Shown: positions 9,056-17,004 of the stretch, piece by piece
Numbering within the stretch: the first letter of the stretch is position 1
Layout of the letters: each line of letters opens with the position of its first letter
Origin: Myroides oncorhynchi
GTDB lineage: Bacteria; Bacteroidota; Bacteroidia; Flavobacteriales; Flavobacteriaceae
Direction of reading: 5' to 3'
Assembly (NCBI RefSeq): GCF_020905415.1
Contig: NZ_JAJJMP010000001.1
Location: forward strand, 1,189,501 to 1,253,500
Length of the DNA stretch: 64,000 nucleotides
The notes under the pieces: model-generated
What the model was told of the DNA's origin: nothing
The model's input: the letters and a program-made list of their open reading frames with translations, nothing else
Database searches by the model: none
Position numbers and translations under genes: made by a program

Positions 9056-9094
9056 CAAAAAAAAAAAGACTTATAACCACAGTCATAAGTCTCT
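9056..9094 (-). terminator. Terminator for the 9157-9780 gene
   Basis: The stem AGACTTAT pairs with ATAAGTCT (9067-9092), followed on the minus strand by a T11 run. An adjacent C7 tract (9050-9056) makes an unusual C7A11 double homopolymer. Confidence 0.8.
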
Positions 9095-9156
9095 TGTATC
9101 TTAATCTTTTCCATCTCTTATTGGTATTTAAAACTGTACAGTTTTTTCAGGACGGG

Positions 9157-9780
9157 TCAAACATACCAAAAACCAAGATTCATACTGCCCTCGTCGATTA
9201 AACCAAGAAGAGAAAGACAAGCCTCATTCCCAAAATAACCATAGCAAATCTCCTTCGTATTGCCTAAGGTTAGACCTAATACGATTTCGGCATATTGGTT
9301 ATCGCCACGAGTGGAGATAAAGTGTCCTTTTGTGTTCTCGAAAGCATTGAGGTAAGATTCTTCTACAGCATCCGAAGCAGATAATAGAGTAGAGGCTTGG
9401 GCGGTATCTTTAAGAGAAAACTTACCATTCTCAATACAGCCAAAGTAGGAAGGCACTGTGAAGTTAGACTTACTTATCTCATGATACTCTATCTGCACTG
9501 TATTCATGTCTACCATACTGAAAAAGTCTTGGGTTTCTTTTGTATTTCCTATCACTGTTTCTAATGACTTAATCGCATCCATGGAAGTAGCGAACAGCAC
9601 ATTCGCATACTCGTTATCATAGTTGCGCACTAAGCAATGATATACTAGTCCTTCTACTTGGGTCAGCTGTCGCTCAAATCGAGCTACTACAAATAATAAT
9701 TCGTCATCACTGACTGTTGCTTTTTTTCTAAAACTGGTGAACTCCATCGCACACACTGGTGCATTACTTAAGCGTATCAT
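9157..9780 (-). CDS. Hypothetical protein, possible dimeric alpha/beta-barrel fold
   Basis: I do not recognise this 207-residue protein. It has no signal peptide or membrane helix and no catalytic motif. The first half (LLFVVARFERQLTQVEGLVYHCLVRNYDNEY in two pieces around residues 28-58) alternates strands and helices in the manner of antibiotic-biosynthesis-monooxygenase-like ferredoxin folds; this is a weak structural impression only. It has its own TACTTTTG promoter and terminator, so it is monocistronic. It sits beside an AraC regulator gene on the same strand, 73 bases downstream, which may be relevant to its regulation. Confidence 0.6.
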   Translation of the reverse strand: MIRLSNAPVCAMEFTSFRKKATVSDDELLFVVARFERQLTQVEGLVYHCLVRNYDNEYANVLFATSMDAIKSLETVIGNTKETQDFFSMVDMNTVQIEYHEISKSNFTVPSYFGCIENGKFSLKDTAQASTLLSASDAVEESYLNAFENTKGHFISTRGDNQYAEIVLGLTLGNTKEICYGYFGNEACLSLLGLIDEGSMNLGFWYV

Positions 9781-9805
9781 ACTTTCTATTGTTAAGATTA
9801 TGGAG

Positions 9806-9813
9806 CAAAAGTA
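9806..9813 (-). promoter_or_regulatory. Promoter -7 box for the 9157-9780 gene
   Basis: TACTTTTG on the minus strand, 25 bases before the ATG at 9780, fits TAnnTTTG. Confidence 0.55.
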
Positions 9814-9853
9814 GAGTAGGGTAGTGACAACCTTTTGTCAGGGGTGTATACGC

Positions 9854-10654
9854 TTATTTTTTAATTTTAGGATATACTTTCATGATGTCAAAGTAAGAGT
9901 TCCTAAAAGCAACTAGGCTCTTATATCCTACTTTAAAAGCGATTTCGCTCAAGGTAAATTCTCTTGTATCTACTAGCTCTATACTCTTCAAGATACGGAT
10001 GATCTGAAGGTACTTCTGTAGAGTGATACCCGTCTCTAGTTTGAACAGGCGCTGTAGATTGCGCACAGACATAGTAGAGATACTGGCTAGTTCATCTAAG
10101 TCTAGCGTTGAGGTAAAATGCTCATTGATATAAGCACATACAGGTATTAACCTATGATCTGTAGGAATAGGTAATTGAAGCGATTGATTCTCTTCACAGA
10201 ACGATTTTAAACTCATCAGAATAGCCTGTAAAAACTGTTCTTTCTCTAACTCTGTATGGACTACTCTGTTCCACTTCGTCGCGTACTGTAGCATCTCTCT
10301 CAGCACAGTAGGCGCAGGGAATATATGTACTTGATCATAGAATGAGTCAGCCGGCACATCTTTATACAACAGTACTTTTAGGTTGATATCCTTCGCTGTA
10401 GAAGTAGTAGCGTGCTGCTGTCCAGAAGGTATCCAAGCTACGTGATACTGAGGCACTAGATAGATACAGTTATCTACGTGAAGGTACTGATAGCCCTGTT
10501 CTACATAGGTGAGTTGATATCGCTGATGAGCGTGCTGATATTCATCGTGAACGAAGTTGTCCTCATACCATACATACGCCTGTACCTCATTAGTATCATC
10601 ATATACTCCTAAGAGTTTCTCAGTCAATCCACATTTGATATTGGCGTTTTGCAT
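9854..10654 (-). CDS. AraC-family transcriptional regulator
   Basis: The protein has an N-terminal cupin-like sensor region (about 1-130, with YQHAHQRYQLTYVEQGYQ and IPSGQQHATT) and a C-terminal AraC double helix-turn-helix (about 165-266), including LDELASISTMSVRNLQRLFK and LSEIAFKVGYKSLVAFRNSY. I chose the ATG at 10654, giving 266 residues, because the longer frame from 10690 would run through the TATATTTG promoter box at 10666-10673. It is divergent from the flavodoxin-RidA gene, and the two promoters lie within about 35 bases, so this regulator may control that gene. The ligand is unknown. Confidence 0.85.
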   Translation of the reverse strand: MQNANIKCGLTEKLLGVYDDTNEVQAYVWYEDNFVHDEYQHAHQRYQLTYVEQGYQYLHVDNCIYLVPQYHVAWIPSGQQHATTSTAKDINLKVLLYKDVPADSFYDQVHIFPAPTVLREMLQYATKWNRVVHTELEKEQFLQAILMSLKSFCEENQSLQLPIPTDHRLIPVCAYINEHFTSTLDLDELASISTMSVRNLQRLFKLETGITLQKYLQIIRILKSIELVDTREFTLSEIAFKVGYKSLVAFRNSYFDIMKVYPKIKK

Positions 10655-10665
10655 ATATTTTTTGA

Positions 10666-10673
10666 CAAATATA
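10666..10673 (-). promoter_or_regulatory. Promoter -7 box for the AraC regulator
   Basis: TATATTTG on the minus strand lies 11 bases before the ATG at 10654, predicting an almost leaderless transcript and supporting that start. Confidence 0.5.
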
Positions 10674-10689
10674 ATATAAACTGCATACA

Positions 10690-10697
10690 TACCTTTG
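10690..10697 (+). promoter_or_regulatory. Promoter -7 box for the flavodoxin-RidA gene
   Basis: TACCTTTG (TAnnTTTG) lies 23 bases before the ATG at 10721. A TTTG at 10661-10664 could be a -33 element, although the spacing of 25 is long. Confidence 0.6.
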
Positions 10698-10720
10698 TGA
10701 TTATACTTAAAATAAATAAT

Positions 10721-11866
10721 ATGAAAACATTATATACTGCACTAATCACTTGTGCACTACTCTTCACAACATCACAGATTATGGCAAAAGATACCCTAAC
10801 CAAAATATTAGTACTTATCCACTCTGATACGGGAGGTACATATAAAATGGCACAAAAAATCGCTAAGGGAATAGAAAGCAATCCTCACACAGAGGCGACT
10901 ATAAAACTAGTACAACCTTCAGAAAACGCACTGTTAAGTAATCTACAGATAGCTACACCTGAGGAGCTACCTACTTATGATGGCATCGTATGGGGATCGC
11001 CTGTCTATTTTGGTAATATCAGTACTCCGATGAGTGCCTTTCTAGCGAAGACTGTTGATCTATGGACTGCTCATACCTTAGAAGGAATGCCTACGGCGGT
11101 ATTTATGTCTGCTGGTAGTGGAGCGGGGAAGGAGCTAGCATTACAGTCGTTCTGGAACAATCTAGCAGTACATGGGATGATACTAGTATCGAATGGCATC
11201 AGAGCTATGGATAAGCTAGATAAGAGCATTCCGCAGGGGAACAGTGTCTTAGGAGCAAGTAGCCTTGCCTCTAATAAGGCAGTCGTACGCCCGAGTGAGA
11301 GCGAATTACTAGTCGCTTATGAGCAAGGAATGAACTTCGCTAAAGTAGCTACAGCCTTAAAAGGAACTTTTAATAAGACTGAAATTACTATCGCTAAACA
11401 ACCGACTACAGATATCAAAACAACGTTAAAACAAAAGAATATAATACTACCTACAGCGCCTAATCCTGTAGGGAACTATACTCCGTACTCTAGATCAGGT
11501 AATCTTGTCTTCATTAATCAAGTGGCTCTGAAAGAGGGGAAAGTACTCTATCCTGGTAAAGTAGGAGTAGACGTCACAGAAGAAGAGGCTAAGAAGGCTA
11601 CAGAGCAAACTATGCTTAACGTAATCGCTGTGCTTAAACTTGCGGTAAATGGCGACCTAAACAGAGTAAAGAAAACGGTACAACTGACGGGTATATTTAA
11701 CACCACTACTGATTATACCCAACATGCTAATCTAATGAATGTAGCATCTGACTTATCCGTAGCTATATTTGGCGATAAGGGTAAGCACGCTAGAGGTACT
11801 TTAGGTGCAAGCTCTATCCCTGTTAATTCTCCTGTAGAGATACAAGCTATCTTCGAGGTGGAATAA
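10721..11866 (+). CDS. Exported flavodoxin/WrbA-like and RidA two-domain fusion
   Basis: Starting at 10721 (after the promoter box) gives 381 residues: a signal peptide (1-22, hydrophobic, ending QIMAKD), a flavodoxin/NAD(P)H-quinone-oxidoreductase-like domain (28-210) with FMN loop HSDTGGTYKMA (34-44), WGSPVYFGN and MSAGSGAGK, and a RidA/YjgF domain (about 240-381) with PVGNYTPYSRSGNLVFINQV and the conserved arginine R358. RidA proteins hydrolyse reactive imines and WrbA-type proteins reduce quinones. A periplasmic fusion is odd because both families are normally cytoplasmic. Flavin loading before Sec export would be a problem. The gene is divergent from an AraC regulator. Confidence 0.8.
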   Translation: MKTLYTALITCALLFTTSQIMAKDTLTKILVLIHSDTGGTYKMAQKIAKGIESNPHTEATIKLVQPSENALLSNLQIATPEELPTYDGIVWGSPVYFGNISTPMSAFLAKTVDLWTAHTLEGMPTAVFMSAGSGAGKELALQSFWNNLAVHGMILVSNGIRAMDKLDKSIPQGNSVLGASSLASNKAVVRPSESELLVAYEQGMNFAKVATALKGTFNKTEITIAKQPTTDIKTTLKQKNIILPTAPNPVGNYTPYSRSGNLVFINQVALKEGKVLYPGKVGVDVTEEEAKKATEQTMLNVIAVLKLAVNGDLNRVKKTVQLTGIFNTTTDYTQHANLMNVASDLSVAIFGDKGKHARGTLGASSIPVNSPVEIQAIFEVE

Positions 11867-11948
11867 ATAAAGGCAGTCTTTGAATACTGTTATTTAGTCT
11901 TTAAGATTATCCCTAACTTGGCATTTCTAATACCCTAATCGGTTAGAT

Positions 11949-12393
11949 ATGCGGTACCCATACTACTCACTTACAGCGAATAAAGAAAAAACAGTCTATG
12001 AGTTTACTAGTGTATCTGATAGCAAAGTAATCAAGAAATTTATTATCTTTGACCTTATCAAAAGCTTATAATTTAAGCTTTGGAGATAGAACAAATTCTA
12101 ATGAGGATTTTTTACGTATAAACGATAGAATTGTTAGTAATAATGGTGATATGAATAGAGTATTGGCTACTGTATTTAGGGCTGTCCTTGACTTTACAGA
12201 TGATAAAGGTTTCTATAAAATATACTTTACAGGCAGTACTCCAGCAAGAACGCGATTATACAGAATGGCTATATCAAATAACTATGATAATCTATCTAAA
12301 TACTTTGTCATTTATGGATTAACTATTAATGGTGGCTTTGTAATATTTAAGAAGGATACAAAGTATTTTGGTTATATGATTACACCAATTTAA
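11949..12393 (+). pseudogene. Frameshifted DUF6934-like gene
   Basis: The N-terminal part reads from ATG 11949 (MRYPYYSLTANKEKTVYEF and on to FDLIKSL) and hits TAA at 12066. The rest (YNLSFGDRTN, SNNGDMNRVLATV, GSTPARTRLYRM, ending at 12393) continues in the next frame. Removing one A from the A4 run at 12060-12063 joins the frames exactly as ...FDLIKAYNLSFGD, restoring about 147 residues. The joined product fits a small Bacteroidota family that I know as DUF6934. It may be a true pseudogene, a slippage-expressed gene or a sequencing error. The downstream 68-residue frame follows after 21 bases. Confidence 0.75.
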
Positions 12394-12414
12394 AGACATC
12401 TAAACTAATTAGTC

Positions 12415-12621
12415 ATGAAACAAACTATAGAACAAAATAAGCGAATGAAAGCCTCTACTTCAGATATTATAGAAACAAATGATGTTATCTATACAGAAAT
12501 ACACAATCCTAAACTAGAAGCTGCGAACAAACTTTTTGAAGAATTAAAAGCATCAGGAGCTTTAGACAGATTAGATAAACTTATAGAACAAACTAGAGCA
12601 GAAAAAAAATCTCAAGAGTAA
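12415..12621 (+). CDS. Small acidic/helical hypothetical protein paired with the DUF6934 gene
   Basis: The 68-residue protein is polar and predicted helical, with LEAANKLFEELKASGALDRLDKLIEQTRAEKK in its second half (residues ~35-65). It has no signal peptide or membrane helix. It starts 21 bases after the DUF6934-like pseudogene, so the two look like a two-gene unit ended by the terminator at 12715-12752. A small-partner or toxin-antitoxin-like pair is conceivable, but nothing in the sequence shows this function. I do not recognise the protein. Confidence 0.6.
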   Translation: MKQTIEQNKRMKASTSDIIETNDVIYTEIHNPKLEAANKLFEELKASGALDRLDKLIEQTRAEKKSQE

Positions 12622-12714
12622 CTATTCTATTCTCTAATGCAATACAGCAGATGATGAAGGAGTATGGGGAATAGTGAAATATATCACAGAATATAATCAA
12701 AGACAGTAATAAAA

Positions 12715-12752
12715 CAAAAAAGCACGTAGTCTATAGACTACGTGCTTTTTTG
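12715..12752. terminator. Bidirectional terminator between the 12415 gene and rpiB
   Basis: The arms GCACGTAGTC and GACTACGTGC (12722-12745, loop TATA) are flanked by A6 on the left and T6 on the right, so the structure can end transcription from both sides. Confidence 0.92.
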
Positions 12753-12777
12753 TTTTTAAAATATGCTGATTACTCAC

Positions 12778-13209
12778 TTATGCGCAAGTAATCTTGTTCA
12801 CTCTATTCTGGTGTCTTCCACCTTCAAAAGCTGTATTTAAGAAAGTCTCTACCATCGCCACAGCTTGTTCTATAGAAGTATAACGAGCAGGTATACTGAT
12901 CACGTTAGCATCATTATGCAATCTCGCTAACTCAGCTATCTCTTTAGTCCAACACAATGCACAGCGTACACCTTGGTGCTTATTAGCGGTCATCGCTATA
13001 CCATTACCACTACCACAGATAACGATACCGAAGTCTGCCTTACCTTCATCTATATCTGCACCTACTTTATGTGCATAATCAGGATAATCTACAGATGAAA
13101 AGTCATCTACTCCATAGTTAGTTACAGTAATTCCTTTGTCTTCTAAATACTTCACGATAGCCTTTTTGTATTCAGGTCCCGCGTGATCATTTCCGATTGC
13201 TATTTTCAT
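12778..13209 (-). CDS. rpiB: Ribose-5-phosphate isomerase B
   Basis: RpiB interconverts ribose 5-phosphate and ribulose 5-phosphate in the pentose phosphate pathway. The 143-residue length is normal. Diagnostic segments are IGNDHAGPEYK at the N-terminus, VICGSGNGIAMTANK with the catalytic cysteine (near residue 65), HNDANVISIPARY, and the phosphate-binding GGRHQNRV near the C-terminus. It has its own TAACTTTG promoter upstream and shares the bidirectional terminator downstream. The acyl-CoA synthetase gene upstream on the same strand ends 48 bases earlier but probably belongs to a separate unit. Confidence 0.95.
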   Translation of the reverse strand: MKIAIGNDHAGPEYKKAIVKYLEDKGITVTNYGVDDFSSVDYPDYAHKVGADIDEGKADFGIVICGSGNGIAMTANKHQGVRCALCWTKEIAELARLHNDANVISIPARYTSIEQAVAMVETFLNTAFEGGRHQNRVNKITCA

Positions 13210-13235
13210 TGTGTGTTGTGTTGAATAATTTTGTA

Positions 13236-13243
13236 CAAAGTTA
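13236..13243 (-). promoter_or_regulatory. Promoter -7 box for rpiB
   Basis: TAACTTTG on the minus strand is 26 bases before the rpiB ATG and fits TAnnTTTG. Confidence 0.6.
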
Positions 13244-13257
13244 AGAATAAATCTTTT

Positions 13258-14871
13258 CTACACCCCTAATTCTTCCACTGCTATTTGTCTCATCTCTACT
13301 TTTCTTACCTTACCTGATATGGTCATTGGGAATTCTGATACGAACTTCCAATACTTCGGTATTCTAAAGTGGGCTATCTTCTCATTACAGAACGCCTTTA
13401 GCTCCTCAGGAGTAACGGTCATTCCAGGTTTAAGAATAACCCAAGCCATAATCTCTTCTCCATATTTATCATCAGGAACACCGATAACCTGTACATCGGC
13501 AATATTTGGATGCGTATATAAGAAGTCCTCTATCCACTTAGGTGATATGTTCTCTCCACCACGAATGATAAGATCCTTCATACGCCCTGTAATCGCGATA
13601 TATCCATCTTCATCCATAGTAGCCAAATCTCCTGTATGCATCCATCTATTCTCATCTAATACTTCAGAAGTCAGTGTGCGATTATTCCAATATTTCAGCA
13701 TCACTGAATACCCACGTGTACACAGTTCGCCTGCTTCACCTCTAGGTACTATTCTACCAGTTTCAGGATCTATAATTTTTATTTCTAGATGATCTTGTAC
13801 AGTTCCTACTGTGGTCGTCTGTTTAACAATATCAATACCAATATGAGTTTGAGTAGATACAGGTGAAGTCTCTGTCATACCATAACAGATACTCACTTCC
13901 TCCATATTCATCTCAGACTTTACCTTACGCATTACTTGCTCAGGGCATAACGAGCCTGCCATAACTCCCGTTCTCAAAGAAGTAAGGTTGTACTCTTTAA
14001 AGTTAGGCAACTGTAACTCTGCGATAAACATAGTAGGTACACCATATAATGAAGTACACTTCTCGTCTTGTACTACCTGAAGAGTCTTCGCTGGGTCAAA
14101 TCCATCATTTGGAATTACCATTGTAGCTCCATGAGAAGTGCAACACAGATTACCAATAACCATCCCAAAACAGTGATAAAAAGGCACTGGGATACAGACT
14201 CTATCTGCAGTAGTGTACTTTAAACGCTTGCCAATAAAATAGCCGTTGTTTAGGATATTGTGATGTGTAAGAGTTACTCCCTTAGGGAAACCTGTAGTCC
14301 CTGAAGTATATTGTATATTAACAGCTTCTCCGAACTGTACAGAATCTTCTATAATGGCTAGTTCTCCATCTGTTATTTGATCGCTATCTGATAAGAAAGT
14401 ATCCCATTCTTCTCCTAAGAAAACAACTTCTTTTAACGAAGGACAATCTTCAAAAATCAAGGAGATAATCTTTCTGTAATCGCTGCTTTTAAAACTTGGG
14501 GCAGATACAATAAGAGATATTTCTGATTGATTAACTGCAAACTCTATCTCATGTGCTCGATAAGCAGGGTTAATATTAACTAGAATTACCCCTATACGAG
14601 CTGTAGCAAACTGCATGAGCACCCATTCATAACAGTTGGGCGCCCATATCCCTACGCGATCCCCTTTCTGTATATTGTGCGCTAACAATGATTTTGCAAC
14701 TTGAGTAGTCAAGTTATAGAACTCTTGGTAAGTTGCTCTGAATCCTTGATGAACGCTGACTAATGCCTCGTTATTGGGGTATTGATCTGTTATCTTTTTT
14801 AGATTCTGTCCTATGGTTTCTCCTAACAATGGTGTATCAGATGCACCATGCACATAAGAAATAGTGTTCAT
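13258..14871 (-). CDS. AMP-binding fatty-acyl/medium-chain acyl-CoA synthetase
   Basis: The 537-residue protein belongs to the ANL adenylating superfamily and should activate a fatty acid to acyl-CoA through an acyl-adenylate. It shows the ATP loop YTSGTTGFPKGVTLTHHN (about 188-205), YGMTETSPVS (A5 motif), GYSVMLKYWNN, TGDLATMDEDGY and GRMKDLIIRGGENI (A8 hinge), and the C-terminal lysine in TISGKVRK. This matches short/medium-chain enzymes of the FadD3/AcsF type more than true FadD. It is monocistronic or weakly linked to rpiB. The substrate chain length cannot be set from sequence alone. Confidence 0.9.
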   Translation of the reverse strand: MNTISYVHGASDTPLLGETIGQNLKKITDQYPNNEALVSVHQGFRATYQEFYNLTTQVAKSLLAHNIQKGDRVGIWAPNCYEWVLMQFATARIGVILVNINPAYRAHEIEFAVNQSEISLIVSAPSFKSSDYRKIISLIFEDCPSLKEVVFLGEEWDTFLSDSDQITDGELAIIEDSVQFGEAVNIQYTSGTTGFPKGVTLTHHNILNNGYFIGKRLKYTTADRVCIPVPFYHCFGMVIGNLCCTSHGATMVIPNDGFDPAKTLQVVQDEKCTSLYGVPTMFIAELQLPNFKEYNLTSLRTGVMAGSLCPEQVMRKVKSEMNMEEVSICYGMTETSPVSTQTHIGIDIVKQTTTVGTVQDHLEIKIIDPETGRIVPRGEAGELCTRGYSVMLKYWNNRTLTSEVLDENRWMHTGDLATMDEDGYIAITGRMKDLIIRGGENISPKWIEDFLYTHPNIADVQVIGVPDDKYGEEIMAWVILKPGMTVTPEELKAFCNEKIAHFRIPKYWKFVSEFPMTISGKVRKVEMRQIAVEELGV

Positions 14872-15134
14872 AAATATAATTTTTTTGTTGGTTTTTCTAA
14901 AGTACGAAATTTTAAATACAATTCGGTTTATATAATTAATTGCTATAAATAATCTTAGTTATACTACATAAAAGGCATCATTATCCTCAAAAAATTACTC
15001 TATTCTCTAATTACGCCCTTTTAGTCAAATCAACAAGTAATTAACACCATAAATATGGGTATAGCAAAAACAACTAACAGATTATAAATCAGTAACTTTA
15101 TAGAACCCTATAAGTATAATTAAAACAGTTGAAT

Positions 15135-16019
15135 ATGAGACAACTTAGATTAATAGGAATACTATGCATAGTCTTCTGTTCTATAAGTATGTATGCACAA
15201 ATAGACGATGGTACTTACAAATATGCGGATACAAATAAGCCCTAAAATGGGAAGCTAAAGTGCTTTTATGCCAACAACCAATTAGCAGAAGAGGTAACCT
15301 TAGTCAATGGTAAAAAAGAAGGTATTAATAAAAGCTACTACGATAATGGAAAGCTAAAAAAAGAATGTACCTACAAAGACAACGAACTAAACGGAACGTT
15401 TAAAGAATATTATGCAAATGGCAAACTAACCTACTCTACAAATTACGTAAATGGAGATAGAGAAGGATTAGCTCAAACTTACTCAGAAAATGGACTGCTA
15501 GAAGATGAGTACAATTATAAAAATGGAGTACTTAATGGGATTTCAAAAGACTACTTAGACGGGAAGCTTCTACAGAAATCTACCTATATACAGGATAAAC
15601 TCGATGGGGAATTCTTCTATTATCACCCTAATGGCAAAGTAAAGATTAAAACACTTTATAAGAATGATAAAAAAGATGGTCCTGAGAAAGTATACGCCCC
15701 TGCAGGTACGTTACTAGAAGAAAATTATTATCTAAATGGCAAGAGGAGTGGTTTAAGAAAAGTCACGAACACTAAAGGTAATCCTGTTAAAGAAATGAAC
15801 TATGTCAACGGTCTCTTAGATGGGGAGTACAAACAATATGCTGCTGCTGATCTATACATCAAAAGAACATTCCAAAACGGGTATGAAGTAGGTAGACCGA
15901 CTCTACACAATGCTAAAGGAAAACTGGTAGATCAATCAGATGTCATTTATAAAAGTGTCCACGAACCACTAGTTATTAAAGCAATGCAAACCTTTAATCC
16001 TGATGAAGATGAAGAGTAA
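15135..16019 (+). pseudogene. MORN/YwqK-type repeat protein gene interrupted by a stop codon
   Basis: From the ATG at 15135 the frame reads a signal peptide (MRQLRLIGILCIVFCSISMY...AQ) and DDGTYKYADTNKP, then an in-frame TAA at 15243-15245. It then continues without further stops through about ten MORN-like YYxNGKL repeats to 16019. The paralogue next door has KPLNGK at the same place, so a single T-to-A change of a leucine codon (TTA to TAA) explains the break. The rest of the frame is intact, pointing to a recent lesion, an assembly error or stop readthrough. The end overlaps the next gene by 17 bases. Confidence 0.8.
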
Positions 16020-16602
16020 AGCTATATTTTCAATTTTATGTATTTTGCTTACTTGCACAATAACAAATGTATATGGACAAGAAGAAGCTGTATTATTTCA
16101 ACTAGACGGCAAGCCGTTAAATGGCAAAATACAACGATACAATGACTATGACATAAAAGTAGAGGATGTCACTTATGAAAAAGGAATGCGCACTGGGATT
16201 AGAAAAACGTACTATCGAAATGGAGTGCTTTTCTCAGAAGGCAAATATGTACAAGGTAAGCTAGAAGGAGAGTACAAAACCTTTTATGAAAATGGCAAGA
16301 CAAAGGGAATATATGCTTATCAAGAGGGATTAAAAGAGGGGATAAGTAAGTTCTATGATGATGATGGAAAGATAGAATATGAGACATTATTCAGAAACGA
16401 TAAGAAAGAATTACACCACCGCTTTTATGACAATGGTAAAATAAAATATACAACTACATACGTAGAGGGTATTATTACGCAACAAGATAAGTTTACCTCT
16501 AGAGGAAAACTTGACCAGAGAAGTTACTACAAAAACGAAAAAGTAATCAAAATAGACTATTACGAAAATGGGAAGTTCTCACATGGATTAAACTTTGACT
16601 AA
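16003..16602 (+). CDS. Exported MORN/YwqK-type repeat protein
   Basis: The 199-residue protein has an N-terminal signal peptide (about 1-28, ending NVYGQ) followed by tandem MORN-variant repeats such as TYYRNGVLFSEGKY, TFYENGKTKGIY, KFYDDDGKIEYE and RFYDNGKIKYTT. Such repeats form extended beta-hairpin stacks; YwqK proteins are sometimes labelled antitoxins, but no toxin is nearby. It overlaps the interrupted paralogue upstream by 17 bases and ends at the terminator at 16638. A start at 16009 is equally possible. The role is unknown. Confidence 0.8.
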   Translation: MKMKSKAIFSILCILLTCTITNVYGQEEAVLFQLDGKPLNGKIQRYNDYDIKVEDVTYEKGMRTGIRKTYYRNGVLFSEGKYVQGKLEGEYKTFYENGKTKGIYAYQEGLKEGISKFYDDDGKIEYETLFRNDKKELHHRFYDNGKIKYTTTYVEGIITQQDKFTSRGKLDQRSYYKNEKVIKIDYYENGKFSHGLNFD

Positions 16603-16637
16603 TCCACTTTTACACTACGTTAAAGGAATAAATTGTA

Positions 16638-16680
16638 AAGCAAGAATAGGATATTGAGGTACCTTATTCTTGCTTTTTGT
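16638..16680 (+). terminator. Terminator after the MORN genes
   Basis: AAGCAAGAATAGG pairs with CCTTATTCTTGCTT (one bulge) across an 11-base loop and is followed by T5. Confidence 0.82.
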
Positions 16681-17004
16681 ATTATTTCACTTCTCTTTTT
16701 AAGAGATTTTTGGAAAATAAACTAGAACACTATAAATTTGCATTATCAAACGTACTTAAAACAATGAAAGTACAGTGTACTGATCAACGATAAAATATAA
16801 GTATTAAATAACTCAACCTTCCTTTCTCTAAAGAGTTATTTCTCGACCTATTTCTTCAAAAACTTAGCTACAAAAGAGGAAATACTATCGTTGATTAAAA
16901 CAATCAAATTAAAATATTACTAAAAATAGGATAAAACAGTTAGTAATTCGTACATTTAAGAATAATTACCAACCCTATTTTAGGTAAACATAATGAATTA
17001 GAAA
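16681..17004 (+). ncRNA. Candidate structured 5' leader of rnr
   Basis: This stretch before rnr has no gene. A promoter (16708-16740) would give a leader of about 260 bases. Within it, ATCAACGATA (16783-16792) pairs with TATCGTTGAT (16886-16895), GTATT (16801-16805) with AATAC (16881-16885), and AAATAACTC (16806-16814) with GAGTTATTT (16833-16841). These helices nest without conflict. This suggests an ordered leader RNA that could control RNase R, but no known riboswitch was recognised. Confidence 0.45.
16708..16740 (+). promoter_or_regulatory. Promoter for rnr
   Basis: A TTTTG -33-like element (16708-16712) is 20 bases from TAAATTTG (16733-16740), the best two-part Bacteroidota promoter match in the gap. 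Confidence 0.65.

Noticed and set aside
9050..9067. C7A11 double homopolymer as a phase-variable switch
   Set aside because: It lies after the DUF1294 stop and belongs to the terminator of the opposite gene, so length changes would not alter a coding frame.
10655..10690. Extended N-terminus of the AraC regulator
   Set aside because: It runs through the promoter box TATATTTG at 10666-10673.
12415..12621. Toxin-antitoxin assignment for the DUF6934/small-protein pair
   Set aside because: Gene pairing and size alone are not enough; no toxin or DNA-binding motif is visible.
15795..16019. Separate 74-residue protein
   Set aside because: It is only the C-terminal part of the interrupted MORN gene from 15135, in the same frame.
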